Under the pieces are notes generated by a model. It saw nothing but the letters and a program-made list of their open reading frames with translations, was not told the origin of the DNA and ran no database searches. The position numbers were made by a program, and so were the translations under genes. Below, one piece after another: positions 42,021 to 50,605 of a stretch of 64,000 nt of DNA (positions are counted from its first letter, which is position 1; each line of letters starts with the position of its first letter). This DNA is from Azoarcus_F sp036734105 (GTDB lineage Bacteria > Pseudomonadota > Gammaproteobacteria > Burkholderiales > Rhodocyclaceae), in the NCBI GenBank assembly GCA_036734105.1, contig DAIMZH010000001.1:62001-126000 (forward strand). The letters run 5' to 3'.

Positions 42021-43523
42021 ATGAACGACACCAACGCAAACACCGCACAGTCACTCGACGCAATCGACACCGCTGCCACATCCGGCCCCGAGTTCAACCC
42101 GAACACCGGCGCATCGCTCAACACCGCTGCCACACCCATCGACACCTGCCGGTTCTCCGAGCTACCACTTTCCCCGGCGCTACAGGCAACCTTGCAGCAA
42201 CTCGGCTACCTGACGATGACGCCGATCCAGGCCGCCAGTCTGCCGCTGGCGCTCGCCGGCAAGGACTTGATCGCCCAGGCCAAGACAGGTAGCGGCAAGA
42301 CCGCAGCCTTTGCGCTGCCGTTGCTCACCCGCCTCAACCCGCGCCACTTTGCGGTTCAGGCGCTGGTGCTGTGTCCGACGCGTGAGCTCGCTGACCAGGT
42401 CACCGCCGAAATCCGCCGCCTCGCACGTGCCGAAGACAACATCAAGATCCTGTCGCTGTGCGGCGGCGCAACCCTGCGCCCGCAGCGCGCCAGCCTGGAG
42501 CACGGCGCACACATCGTCGTCGGCACGCCGGGGCGCATCATGGACCACCTTGAACGCGGCAACCTCAAGCTGGACGCGCTCAACACGCTGGTGCTGGACG
42601 AAGCAGACCGCATGCTCGACATGGGTTTTCATGACGACATCGTGTTCGTGGCTGGCCGTTGTCCGGCCGAACGCCAGACCTTGATGTTCTCCGCCACCTA
42701 CCCCAAGGGCATCACTGGGCTGGCGCGTCAGTTTTTGCGCAGCCCCACCCAGGTCAAGCTGCAGGAACAACACGCCGCCGGCAAAATCCGCCAGCGCTTC
42801 TACGAGGTCAAGCACGACGAGCGCCTGCACGCGGTCAGCATCCTGCTCAAGCACTACCGGCCAGAGAGCACACTGGCCTTCTGCAACACCAAGCAACAGT
42901 GCCGCGACCTCGTCGACGTGCTGCATGCACAAGGCTTCAAGGCATTGACGCTGAATGGCGATCTGGAGCAACGCGAGCGCGACCAGGTGCTGATCCGCTT
43001 CGCCAACCGCAGTTGCTCGGTGCTGGTGGCAACCGATGTTGCCGCACGCGGGCTGGACATCGCCCAGCTCGAAGCGGTGATCAACGTAGACATCACCCCC
43101 GACCCCGAAATCCATATCCACCGCATCGGGCGCACCGGACGCGCCGATCAGGACGGCTGGGCGCTGTCGCTATGCACGCCGGCCGATGCCCGCCGGGTGG
43201 ACGCCATCGGTCAAATGATGGGCATAGACCCGGAGTGGCACACACTCGGTTCGCTGCAAGGCGACAACGATGCACCGTTGGTGCCACCGATGGTAACGCT
43301 GCAGATCCTTGGTGGCCGCAAGGACAAGATCCGCCCCGGCGACGTGCTCGGAGCCCTCACCGGCGATGCCGGCTTTACGCGCGAGCAGGTCGGCAAGATC
43401 ACCGTAACCGACCAGACCACCTACGTCGCGGTAAACCGCGACATCGCGCACAACGCGGTGCGCAAACTGAACGCCGGCAAGCTCAAGGGCAAGACCGTAA
43501 AAGTGCGCGCACTGGAGGACTGA
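42021..43523 (+). CDS. dbpA: ATP-dependent RNA helicase DbpA
   Basis: A DEAD-box helicase whose C-terminal domain binds 23S rRNA hairpin 92 and helps large-subunit assembly. It has 500 residues, with an unusual Thr/Ala/Asn-rich N-terminal tail of about 40. Motifs seen are Q (GYLTMTPIQAASLPLAL), I (AKTGSGKT), Ia (PTRELADQV), II (DEADRMLDMGF), III (SAT), V (ATDVAARGLDI) and VI (HRIGRTGRA). The tail VTLQILGGRKDKIRPGDVLG matches the DbpA RNA-binding domain. E. coli DbpA is 457 residues. Confidence 0.94.
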   Translation: MNDTNANTAQSLDAIDTAATSGPEFNPNTGASLNTAATPIDTCRFSELPLSPALQATLQQLGYLTMTPIQAASLPLALAGKDLIAQAKTGSGKTAAFALPLLTRLNPRHFAVQALVLCPTRELADQVTAEIRRLARAEDNIKILSLCGGATLRPQRASLEHGAHIVVGTPGRIMDHLERGNLKLDALNTLVLDEADRMLDMGFHDDIVFVAGRCPAERQTLMFSATYPKGITGLARQFLRSPTQVKLQEQHAAGKIRQRFYEVKHDERLHAVSILLKHYRPESTLAFCNTKQQCRDLVDVLHAQGFKALTLNGDLEQRERDQVLIRFANRSCSVLVATDVAARGLDIAQLEAVINVDITPDPEIHIHRIGRTGRADQDGWALSLCTPADARRVDAIGQMMGIDPEWHTLGSLQGDNDAPLVPPMVTLQILGGRKDKIRPGDVLGALTGDAGFTREQVGKITVTDQTTYVAVNRDIAHNAVRKLNAGKLKGKTVKVRALED

Positions 43524-43664
43524 AGCGGATAACACTGCTGCGGGTCGCGGCTGGCTGGATCTGCTGACCAAGAGCGTCGCGGCTTTTCTCGCTGCAGCCA
43601 ATCACACGAGAAACTGCTTGAGGCCGGTCTGGATGTCTTTGGCGAGGAGGGATGGCTATGAGTG

Positions 43665-44060
43665 TCAGCTAAAGGGATTACGCACCCGCAGCTGACCCAG
43701 AGTCAGCCCATCTTGCAGATCCTCGGTAAAAAGTGCTTCTGCACCGACCTCTTGCGCCGACGCGCAGATGAGCGCGTCGTAAAGCGACAAGTGGTAGCGC
43801 TCGGCCAGGTGCAGGGCCTGCTCATGCGCGGCAAGCGAAAGCGGCGCCACATCGCAGCACGCCTTGACCGCTGCGAGCAGCTCATGGACCTCGGCCCATG
43901 GCAGTTTCAGCTTGCGCCGACACACCGATGCGGCCTCGTTGAGCACCTGAACACTGACCCAACCACCCTGCGCGAGCAGCGCTTCGGCCGCATTGGCCTT
44001 GTGTTCGTCAGCCGACAGCAGGTAGAGCACGACATTGGTGTCGAAGAAAACCGACCGCAT
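43665..44060 (-). CDS. vapC: VapC-type PIN-domain toxin
   Basis: A probable endoribonuclease toxin of a type II system. It has 131 residues with the PIN acidic residues in place: FDTNVVLYLL near residue 8, LNEAASV near 40, and SLYDALICASAQ then TEDLQDG in the C-terminal half. Its ATG shares one base with the antitoxin stop (TGATG). Chromosomal copies like this are common; activity is not shown. Confidence 0.9.
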   Translation of the reverse strand: MRSVFFDTNVVLYLLSADEHKANAAEALLAQGGWVSVQVLNEAASVCRRKLKLPWAEVHELLAAVKACCDVAPLSLAAHEQALHLAERYHLSLYDALICASAQEVGAEALFTEDLQDGLTLGQLRVRNPFS

Positions 44061-44302
44061 CAGGGATTCCGGCCTTCTTCGTTGGCCTCGATACGGTCAA
44101 AGCGGAAGTCTGCAGGCAACCTGCCTCTCAGCCGGCGCAGACGGGCCAGCAACTCCTGCGGCTGCGCCTTGCGGGCGACCTCCAGAGTGCGCTCCCCCAC
44201 GACATGCAGCTCAATTTCCTCGCCTTCCTTCAGCGCCAGCGCCTGAACCACCGATGCTGGCAGCCGGACGGCCAGCGAATTTCCCCATTTGGCGACTTGC
44301 AT
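44060..44302 (-). CDS. vapB: AbrB/MazE-like antitoxin
   Basis: An 80-residue antitoxin with a swapped-hairpin (SpoVT/AbrB) DNA-binding N-terminus: MQVAKWGNSLAVRLPASVVQ, then LKEGEEIELHVVGERTLEV. The C-terminal half is basic and helical and should bind the toxin. The ATG at 44302 follows a perfect AAGGAGG site by seven bases. The complex probably represses its own promoter through the inverted repeat upstream. Confidence 0.9.
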   Translation of the reverse strand: MQVAKWGNSLAVRLPASVVQALALKEGEEIELHVVGERTLEVARKAQPQELLARLRRLRGRLPADFRFDRIEANEEGRNP

Positions 44303-44319
44303 GATGGCCTCCTTAACTG

Positions 44320-44345
44320 GATATACATTTTGATAATCGTGTATC
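44320..44345. promoter_or_regulatory. Candidate VapBC autoregulatory operator
   Basis: An imperfect inverted repeat GATATAC ... GTGTATC lies 18-43 bases upstream of the vapB start in an AT-rich stretch that also looks like its promoter. This is the usual place for antitoxin binding. Confidence 0.45.
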
Positions 44346-44678
44346 TTAACATCCAGAATGTTGGTAGAAGCTTGCCGCAGCGGGCCACTTGGCATCAACC
44401 AGGATGGCAGCGATCGCCAGCGTCGTGCCTTGGGCGCAACCTACTCGAAGAAACGCCACGCCACCCGGTAATCCTCCTCCCGTATTGGTCAGCTTCTGCG
44501 CGAGAGCACGGTGCCGGCGTTCCGGGACATGATCACGGTGGGTGCCGAGGTGATCGAAGCGTCTCCAAACGGTCGCAGCTACACCGCCATCATCAAACCG
44601 TCTGTGAAGTCATTCAGTTACGAATACAATCAGTTAAAAAATATTGGATTTGAAATCACTCCATCGGAGTTGCTCCAG
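44346..44678. other. Gap upstream of the amine oxidase, possibly a gene remnant
   Basis: No intact gene. The amine-oxidase frame is open back to 44511 and reads as moderately protein-like (SPNGRSYTAIIKPSVKSF), but it has no ribosome site and would bury the signal peptide. It may be the end of a lost gene. The amine-oxidase promoter is expected here. Confidence 0.4.
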
Positions 44679-46037
44679 ATGAACAAACGCAGGTTTCTGA
44701 GATTGCTGGCCTTTACGCTGCTGACCGCCAGCGCTGGCGCCAACGCTGGCAGCGCTGGCACGAAGCACGCCGGACGGGTTCTGGTGATAGGGGCCGGGCT
44801 GGCCGGGCTGGCGGCGGCAAGGGAGCTCAAGCGTGCGGGGTTTCAGGTGCTGGTACTGGAAGCCCGTGACCGCATTGGTGGTCGAATCTGGACAAGCAAC
44901 AAATGGCCTGATCTGGCACTCGATCTGGGGGCGACCTGGATACACGGCGCGGCAGGCAATCCAATCACTGACCTGGCCAGACAGTTGGGAGCCAAGCGCC
45001 TGGTCACCCGCTATGATCGCTCGGTCATATACAACAGCGACGGCGAGTTGCTTACAGAGGCTGAAGAAGCCCGGCTGGATGAAATCAGGGAGCAGGTTTT
45101 CGACGCCTTGCAAAAGGCGCAGAACGCGGACATCGATACTTCTGTCAGACAAGCTGTCGCGCTTGTCGAGAAAAGGTTTGCAAGCAACCCCCTCGCCCTG
45201 CGCCTACTGAACTTCTGCTTGTCGGGTGAAATCGAGCAGGAGTATGCCGGCAGTGCCAGTAGCCTCTCGGCGCACTGGTACGACAGCGCAAAAGCGTTTG
45301 ACGGTGATGATGTCCTGTTTGCACAAGGATTCAGGGTCATCACCGACTACCTGGCGCAGGATATTGACATTAAGCTGTCGGCTGCGGTCAATGAAATCCG
45401 GTGGCAGGGCCCAGACGTAATCGTCGGGACAACAAGGGGCGAGTTTGTAACCGACCGCGTTGTTGTCACCTTGCCGCTTGGCGTTCTAAAGCATGAGGAT
45501 GTGCGCTTTGTGCCTGAATTACCTCAGGAAAAGCGCAATGCCATCAAGCAGCTCGGTATGGGTGTGTTGAACAAGTGCTATCTTCGTTTTTCACGATCAT
45601 TCTGGCCCGACGATGTGGACTGGCTTGAGTACGTCCCCGAGCAACACGGCCACTGGACCCAGTGGGTCAGCTTCACCCGGGCAACAAAACTTCCCATACT
45701 ATTGGGCTTCAATGCTGCGGAACGCGGGGGTGAAATCGAATCTTGGTCAGACCGGCAAATCGTCTCAAGCGCCTTGGAGACGCTGAAAACGATCTTTGGC
45801 AACAAGGTGCCGGACCCGGTTGACTACCAGATAACGCGCTGGGGAGCCGACCCCTTTGCGCGCGGCGCCTACTCATACAACGCTTTGAATTCGACACCTG
45901 CGATGCGCAATGTTCTGGCACGCCCTCTCGCGGGACGGCTGTTTTTTGCTGGGGAAGCAAGCAGCAAGGACCATTTTGGAACAGCGCATGGGGCATATCT
46001 GAGTGGACTGAAGGTTGCCCGCACCATGCTTGCATGA
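44679..46037 (+). CDS. Flavin monoamine oxidase family protein with signal peptide
   Basis: An FAD enzyme oxidising an amine, here probably outside the cytoplasm. From the ATG at 44679 it has 452 residues. The signal is MNKRRFLRLLAFTLLTASAG, with a double Arg that partly fits a Tat motif, which would suit export of a folded flavoprotein. The FAD site VLVIGAGLAGLAAARELKRA comes next, then EARDRIGGRIWT and GATWIHGAAGNP. The C-terminal FAD-contact region is AGRLFFAGEASSKDHFGTAH. The substrate (polyamine, histamine or other) cannot be read. Confidence 0.88.
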   Translation: MNKRRFLRLLAFTLLTASAGANAGSAGTKHAGRVLVIGAGLAGLAAARELKRAGFQVLVLEARDRIGGRIWTSNKWPDLALDLGATWIHGAAGNPITDLARQLGAKRLVTRYDRSVIYNSDGELLTEAEEARLDEIREQVFDALQKAQNADIDTSVRQAVALVEKRFASNPLALRLLNFCLSGEIEQEYAGSASSLSAHWYDSAKAFDGDDVLFAQGFRVITDYLAQDIDIKLSAAVNEIRWQGPDVIVGTTRGEFVTDRVVVTLPLGVLKHEDVRFVPELPQEKRNAIKQLGMGVLNKCYLRFSRSFWPDDVDWLEYVPEQHGHWTQWVSFTRATKLPILLGFNAAERGGEIESWSDRQIVSSALETLKTIFGNKVPDPVDYQITRWGADPFARGAYSYNALNSTPAMRNVLARPLAGRLFFAGEASSKDHFGTAHGAYLSGLKVARTMLA

Positions 46038-46186
46038 CAGCACACGAAGAAACAACCGGGATGGAACGGTTCATCACGCATCAATCACGGCACGTCCTGT
46101 GTCACCTTGACAGCGTCACGGAACTGTCCCCAAGTTGAAATCCGGCAACGGCATAATCCGGCTGTTTCCACTGTATGGAGTGAACC

Positions 46187-46666
46187 ATGCTATCGCAAAA
46201 TAAAATCGCTGAACTCAGATCCGACTACCTTGATTCACTGACCACCTTGCTTCAAACCAGTCTGGAAGGCATGAACAAGTCGTTTGAATTGTCGCTGAAC
46301 ATGGCCCGCAATCATCTGCTGTATCCATATGCACTGACGCTCGCGTTGACCGATGGTCAGACGCCACCGCCGGTGACGGATGTAATAGAGGATGGCGTTC
46401 GTTCATCCACTCATCTCATCACTGATCACTACGCCCAGATGGTTCATCTGCTTGAGTCCCATTTGCATGTTCTGAACAAGGGGGCACATCATTCGCTGGA
46501 TCGTATTCAGTACTGGTCGCCGCCGGGTGTCGAATCTGCACTGGGTCAGGTGGATTCGCTGTTGGAAGCCGCCGAAACCTCGACCGATCAATTTGCCGAT
46601 GCCAGCGTTGACCTGGCCCGCGTCATTGAGCAACAACTCGGCACACCAGGCACACAAGCAGCCTGA
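46187..46666 (+). CDS. Phasin-like protein
   Basis: A 159-residue helical protein without a signal peptide. The heptad-like N-terminal half (SDYLDSLTTLLQTSLEGMNK) and the C-terminal amphipathic helices resemble phasins, which coat polyhydroxyalkanoate granules. GGAG lies eight bases upstream of the ATG. No pha synthesis gene is in the window, so the link to PHA is inference. Confidence 0.6.
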   Translation: MLSQNKIAELRSDYLDSLTTLLQTSLEGMNKSFELSLNMARNHLLYPYALTLALTDGQTPPPVTDVIEDGVRSSTHLITDHYAQMVHLLESHLHVLNKGAHHSLDRIQYWSPPGVESALGQVDSLLEAAETSTDQFADASVDLARVIEQQLGTPGTQAA

Positions 46667-46752
46667 GACCCTGCCAGCCAATGCCGGGGCTTATCGGCTG
46701 CACGCCGCACTGATGGCCTCGGCGGCACAAGAACACGGCTGGCACAATCCAA

Positions 46753-47469
46753 TCAAAACGAGAAGGTGAACTGTACTCGTTGACCGGCAAAAAGTGCCAC
46801 GACGTATTCCAGAGGAATGCCTTCGGGGTCGATATTGACGCTTTCAGCCAGCAGCACGGGTTGTCCTCGCGACTGTTCAAGCAGACGCGCTTCCTGTGCA
46901 GTTGGCAGACGCGTGGTGACGCGAGTCTGTTCCCGCGTGTAGTCCTTGATGCCGAGGCTGAACAAGGCCTGGGTCAGCGAACCGGTGTTCTGCAGCGCCT
47001 CAATCAGACCCTCGCAACGCGCCTTCCGGAAATGGTGTGTTGACAGGCTAAGTGGCGTTCCGTCCACCTCCCGCAGCATTTCGATTCGTAACATCGCCTC
47101 GCCTTTGGTCAGCCCCAGCGCCTTGGCCACCTCGGCGTCCGCCTTAACCTGCTGCGCCTGCAACAAGCGGCCACTTGGTCGACGCTGACGACTCGCCACG
47201 TTCTCCGAAAAGCGGGTCCTTTTGCCGACCAGATAATCCAGCATATCCTCCTGAACGAAGGTGCCACGCCCCTGTTCGACACGGATCAGACCTGTCTGCT
47301 GCAGCGCAGCCATGGCACGACGTATTGTGTGTCGATTGACGCAGAAGCGAGCAGCCAGACAAGTTTCGGTCGGGAGTTGGTCGCCCGGCTTGTACACCCG
47401 CGCTGCAATCTCCCGGGTGATGGACTCCTCAATCTGTCGCCACACCGCCAATCCGGTTACACGTTCCAC
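46753..47469 (-). CDS. phnF: Phosphonate metabolism regulator PhnF (GntR/HutC family)
   Basis: A GntR-family repressor divergent from phnG. From a GTG start at 47469, chosen because GGAGG lies eight bases upstream, it has 238 residues. A TTG at 47487 is the other option. The DNA-binding domain (about 1-70) contains YKPGDQLPTETCLAARFCVN and RHTIRRAMAALQQTGLIRVE. The C-terminal UTRA effector domain (about 90-235) includes TPLSLSTHHFRKARCEGLIE. It probably controls the phn operon across the shared 106-base region. Confidence 0.9.
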   Translation of the reverse strand: MERVTGLAVWRQIEESITREIAARVYKPGDQLPTETCLAARFCVNRHTIRRAMAALQQTGLIRVEQGRGTFVQEDMLDYLVGKRTRFSENVASRQRRPSGRLLQAQQVKADAEVAKALGLTKGEAMLRIEMLREVDGTPLSLSTHHFRKARCEGLIEALQNTGSLTQALFSLGIKDYTREQTRVTTRLPTAQEARLLEQSRGQPVLLAESVNIDPEGIPLEYVVALFAGQRVQFTFSF

Positions 47470-47494
47470 GTCGGTTTCCTCCACCAATACCTTG

Positions 47495-47535
47495 CATGAT
47501 CCATCTTGTTGGTCAGTAGCTCATGATGCATCATG
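47495..47535. promoter_or_regulatory. Candidate PhnF operator between phnF and phnG
   Basis: The 14-base perfect palindrome CATGATGCATCATG is at 47522-47535. A near copy of its left part, CATGATCCATC, lies at 47495-47505, 27 bases away. Both fall in the 106-base divergent region, where a GntR-type regulator would be expected to bind. Confidence 0.55.
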
Positions 47536-47575
47536 GACTGCAAATTCGTCTAGATGTTTTGACGCCACCCTGGTG

Positions 47576-48028
47576 ATGAAACCTGCCATGCAAACAGACC
47601 GACAGAGATGGATGTCCGCACTGTCCAGCGCATCTTGCGAAGCGCTTGAAAGCGCCCTGCGCCGACTTGACGCACCCCCTGCTTTCGAGTTGCTGCGGGC
47701 ACCGGAAACCGGTTTGATCATGACACGAGGGCGGGCTGGCGGCACAGGTCAACGCTTCAATCTGGGCGAGATTACGGTAACGCGTGCGGCTGTCAGGCTG
47801 CATGACGGCACGGTAGGCCACGCCTATGTAGTGGGTCGGGACAAGCGCAAAGCCGAACTTGCCGCGGTGTTTGATGCCCTGCTGTTGTCCGGCATCGAAC
47901 ACGAGCGAATCATCGGAGAGTTGATCAACCCGCTGGTGCTGGCAAGGCTGAGGACTCGTGACATTGTCGCCCGCAAGGCGGCCGCGACACGGGTGGAGTT
48001 CTTTACCATGACACGCGGAGAGGACTGA
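47576..48028 (+). CDS. phnG: C-P lyase subunit PhnG
   Basis: Part of the PhnGHIJ core complex, which with PhnI makes the nucleoside triphosphonate intermediate. It has 150 residues from the ATG at 47576; another ATG at 47588 is equally possible, and neither has a strong ribosome site. The family motif RQRWMSALSSA is followed by ETGLIMTRGRAGGTGQRFNL and the ending TRVEFFTMTRGED. The open frame back to 47261 is antisense to phnF and rejected. Its stop overlaps the phnH ATG. Confidence 0.93.
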   Translation: MKPAMQTDRQRWMSALSSASCEALESALRRLDAPPAFELLRAPETGLIMTRGRAGGTGQRFNLGEITVTRAAVRLHDGTVGHAYVVGRDKRKAELAAVFDALLLSGIEHERIIGELINPLVLARLRTRDIVARKAAATRVEFFTMTRGED

Positions 48029-48657
48029 TGTATCCCATGGATCAGATTCCGGGGCAGATTCCAGCGGGTTTCGCCGATCCGGTACATGATGCACAACAAG
48101 TCTTTCGCCTCACCCTCGAAGCGCTGGCCCGGCCTGGTCGCATGCAGACCTTGCCCGCCCTGCCGGAGGCAGTACCGGGAATGCAGGCTGCTGCTGCTGC
48201 GATTGCCTTGTCGCTGGTCGATTTTGAAACACCGGTGTGGCTTTCTCCGGGCTGTCGCGATGCAACTGGATTTTTGCGTTTTCACTGCGCTTGCCGCGTG
48301 GTTGCCGACCCGGCCGAGGCCAGTTTTGCCTTCGCCACAAGCTGGTGCGAGGTGCCGCGCCTGGACAGCTTCCGCCTTGGTGATGACATTGAGCCCGAGC
48401 GCTCGACCACCCTGGTTGTTGAAGTCGGTTCTGTCGCAAAACACACACCGCTGCGACTGACCGGGCCGGGTATTGAGCACCACCACAGCTTGAGCACAGC
48501 CGCCCTGCCCCCGGAACGTGTCATCGAACGAAACAGTCTTCACGCCCTGTTTCCCTGCGGCATTGACCTTCTTCTGACCCATGGGCGGCAGGTCTGCGGG
48601 CTACCCCGCACAACGCGTATTCAGATCATCGGAAGCGAAACATGTACGTCTCGGTAA
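48028..48657 (+). CDS. phnH: C-P lyase subunit PhnH
   Basis: A core C-P lyase subunit, PLP-transferase-like in fold but without the cofactor lysine in known members. It has 209 residues (E. coli 194). Typical are GFADPVHDAQQVFRLTLEAL near residue 14 and ALARPGRMQTLP. The C-terminal HALFPCGIDLLLTHGRQVCG is conserved across the family. It overlaps phnG by one base and phnI by 16 bases. Confidence 0.95.
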   Translation: MYPMDQIPGQIPAGFADPVHDAQQVFRLTLEALARPGRMQTLPALPEAVPGMQAAAAAIALSLVDFETPVWLSPGCRDATGFLRFHCACRVVADPAEASFAFATSWCEVPRLDSFRLGDDIEPERSTTLVVEVGSVAKHTPLRLTGPGIEHHHSLSTAALPPERVIERNSLHALFPCGIDLLLTHGRQVCGLPRTTRIQIIGSETCTSR

Positions 48658-49733
48658 AGGGCGGCGAGCAGGCCATCGACAACGCCCACCGCTGGCTCGC
48701 CGAAACACGCCGTGGCGACCCCACGGTGCCGGACTTGAGCTTGGAACAGATCCGCCATCAACTGTCGGGCAGCGTCGACCGGGTAATGGCTGAAGGCTCG
48801 CTCCACGACCCGGAGCTTGCAGCCCTCGCGATCAAGCAGGCAGGTGGAGATCTAATCGAGGCCGTCTTCCTGTTGCGTGCCTTTCGCAGCACCCTGCCCC
48901 GATTCGGCCCGGCCGAACCGCTCGACACCGCGCGAATGGCAATCAGACGTCGAATCTCCGCCACCTTCAAGGACGTGCCTGGCGGTCAGGTGCTCGGCCC
49001 AAGCTTCGACTACACCCATCGCCTGCTCGATTTTGCGCTCGCTGCGGGCGTCGAACCACCGGAAGCCGTCCTTGCAACAGAACCCCTGATCTCAGACATG
49101 CCGCGCGTGGCCGACCTTCTCGGTGCCGATCAACTGATCGAACCCGAAATACCCGACGACGATGAACCGGTTGGCGATCTCACCCGCGATCCTTTCCGCT
49201 TTCCGGTCGGTCGTGATGTACGCCTGCAGGCCCTGGCCCGGGGCGACGAGGGATTCCTGCTCGCGCTCGGATACTCCAGCCAGCGCGGTTACGGACGCAA
49301 CCACCCCTTCGCCGGTGAGATCCGCGTCGGCGAGGCAACGCTGGAGTTCGTGCCCGAGGAGCTCGGCTTCGCCATCGAGATCGGTGAGATCACGATCACC
49401 GAATGCCAGATGGTCAATCAATTCAAGGGCTCGGCCGAGCGCCCCCCACAGTTCACGCGCGGCTACGGGCTGGTGTTCGGTCACTGTGAACGCAAGGCGA
49501 TGAGCATGGCGCTGGTCGACCGCGCGCTGCGAGCACGCGAGCTGGGCGAGGCCGTGGAGGCACCGGCACAGGACGAAGAGTTCGTCCTCTATCACAGCGA
49601 CAACGTGCAGGCGACTGGCTTCGTCGAGCACCTCAAGCTGCCCCACTATGTGGACTTTCAGTCCGAACTCGCCATGGTGCGCACACTGCGCGAGGAAACC
49701 GGAAAGCGCAGCAACCGCAAGGAATCGTCATGA
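48642..49733 (+). CDS. phnI: C-P lyase subunit PhnI
   Basis: The nucleosidase-like subunit that attaches phosphonate to the ribose of ATP in the core complex. It has 363 residues (E. coli 354). It opens MYVSVKGGEQAIDNAHRWLA with GGAAG upstream, and carries GGDLIEAVFLLRAFRSTLPR, LALGYSSQRGYGRNHPFAGE and HYVDFQSELAMVRTLR. It overlaps phnH by 16 bases and phnJ by four (ATGA), consistent with tight stoichiometry. Confidence 0.96.
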   Translation: MYVSVKGGEQAIDNAHRWLAETRRGDPTVPDLSLEQIRHQLSGSVDRVMAEGSLHDPELAALAIKQAGGDLIEAVFLLRAFRSTLPRFGPAEPLDTARMAIRRRISATFKDVPGGQVLGPSFDYTHRLLDFALAAGVEPPEAVLATEPLISDMPRVADLLGADQLIEPEIPDDDEPVGDLTRDPFRFPVGRDVRLQALARGDEGFLLALGYSSQRGYGRNHPFAGEIRVGEATLEFVPEELGFAIEIGEITITECQMVNQFKGSAERPPQFTRGYGLVFGHCERKAMSMALVDRALRARELGEAVEAPAQDEEFVLYHSDNVQATGFVEHLKLPHYVDFQSELAMVRTLREETGKRSNRKESS

Positions 49734-50605
49734 CCGGTCAGGCATACAACTTTGCCTATCTGGACGAGCAGACCAAGCGCATGGTGCGTCGCGGCCTGCT
49801 CAAGGCGGTCGCCATCCCCGGCCATCAGGTGCCCTTCGGTTCACGCGAGATGCCGTTGCCCTACGGCTGGGGGACTGGCGCTATCCAGATCACCGCTGCG
49901 CTGCTCGGACGGGAAGACGTGCTCAAGGTCATCGACCAGGGCGCCGACGACACCACCAACGCGGTATCCATCCGCCGCTTCTTCTCGCGCACTGCGGGCG
50001 TCGCCACCACCACCCGCACCGGGGAGGCAACCCTGATCCAGACACGGCACCGGGTCCCCGAGACGCCCCTGTCCGAGAAGCAGACGCTGGTCTTCCAGGT
50101 ACCGATACCCGAGCCCCTGCGCTGGATGGAAGCCAGCGAACGCGAGACACGCGCGATGCATGCACTGCAGGAGTATGGCGTGATGCGCGTCTCGCTCTAT
50201 GAGGACGTGGCCCGCCATGGCCGCATCGCCAAGACCTACGACTATCCGGTAACAGTCGCGGACCGCTACATCATGAGCCCGAGCCCGATTCCCAAGTTCG
50301 ACAACCCCAAGCTGGACCGCAGCCCGGCACTGCAGCTTTTCGGTGCCGGGCGCGAACGTCGGCTCTACGCGGTACCGCCCTATACCTCCGTGCGCAGTCT
50401 CGATTTCGACGACTATCCCTTCGAGGTCGAGCGCTGGTCCCAACCCTGCGCGCTATGCGGCGCCACCGACAGCTTTCTGGACGAGATCATCACTGATGAC
50501 GCAGGCACCCGCATGATGGTGTGCTCCGACACCGACCACTGCATGGCCCGCCGCGAAGCTGACGATCAGGATCACGACGAAGCGCCCCGGAGGGCGGTAT
50601 CGTGA
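49730..50605 (+). CDS. phnJ: C-P lyase radical-SAM subunit PhnJ
   Basis: The enzyme that cleaves the C-P bond by radical SAM chemistry, releasing alkane from 5-phosphoribosyl 1-alkylphosphonate. It has 291 residues (E. coli 281). The unusual cluster motif is visible: CALCG near residue 241, then Cys at VCSDTDHC about 22 residues on, matching CX2CX21C. The final Cys of VCSDTDHC is the one that forms the thiyl radical in the known enzyme. The N-terminus YNFAYLDEQTKRMVRRGLLK is canonical. It overlaps both neighbours by four bases. Confidence 0.97.
   Translation: MTGQAYNFAYLDEQTKRMVRRGLLKAVAIPGHQVPFGSREMPLPYGWGTGAIQITAALLGREDVLKVIDQGADDTTNAVSIRRFFSRTAGVATTTRTGEATLIQTRHRVPETPLSEKQTLVFQVPIPEPLRWMEASERETRAMHALQEYGVMRVSLYEDVARHGRIAKTYDYPVTVADRYIMSPSPIPKFDNPKLDRSPALQLFGAGRERRLYAVPPYTSVRSLDFDDYPFEVERWSQPCALCGATDSFLDEIITDDAGTRMMVCSDTDHCMARREADDQDHDEAPRRAVS

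Noticed and set aside
42180..43121. Open frame of 313 codons on the minus strand
   Set aside because: Antisense to dbpA, which has every DEAD-box motif.
46672..46744. TGCCAGCC/GGCTGGCA inverted repeat between the phasin-like gene and phnF
   Set aside because: Loop of nearly 60 bases and no T-run; not convincing as a terminator.
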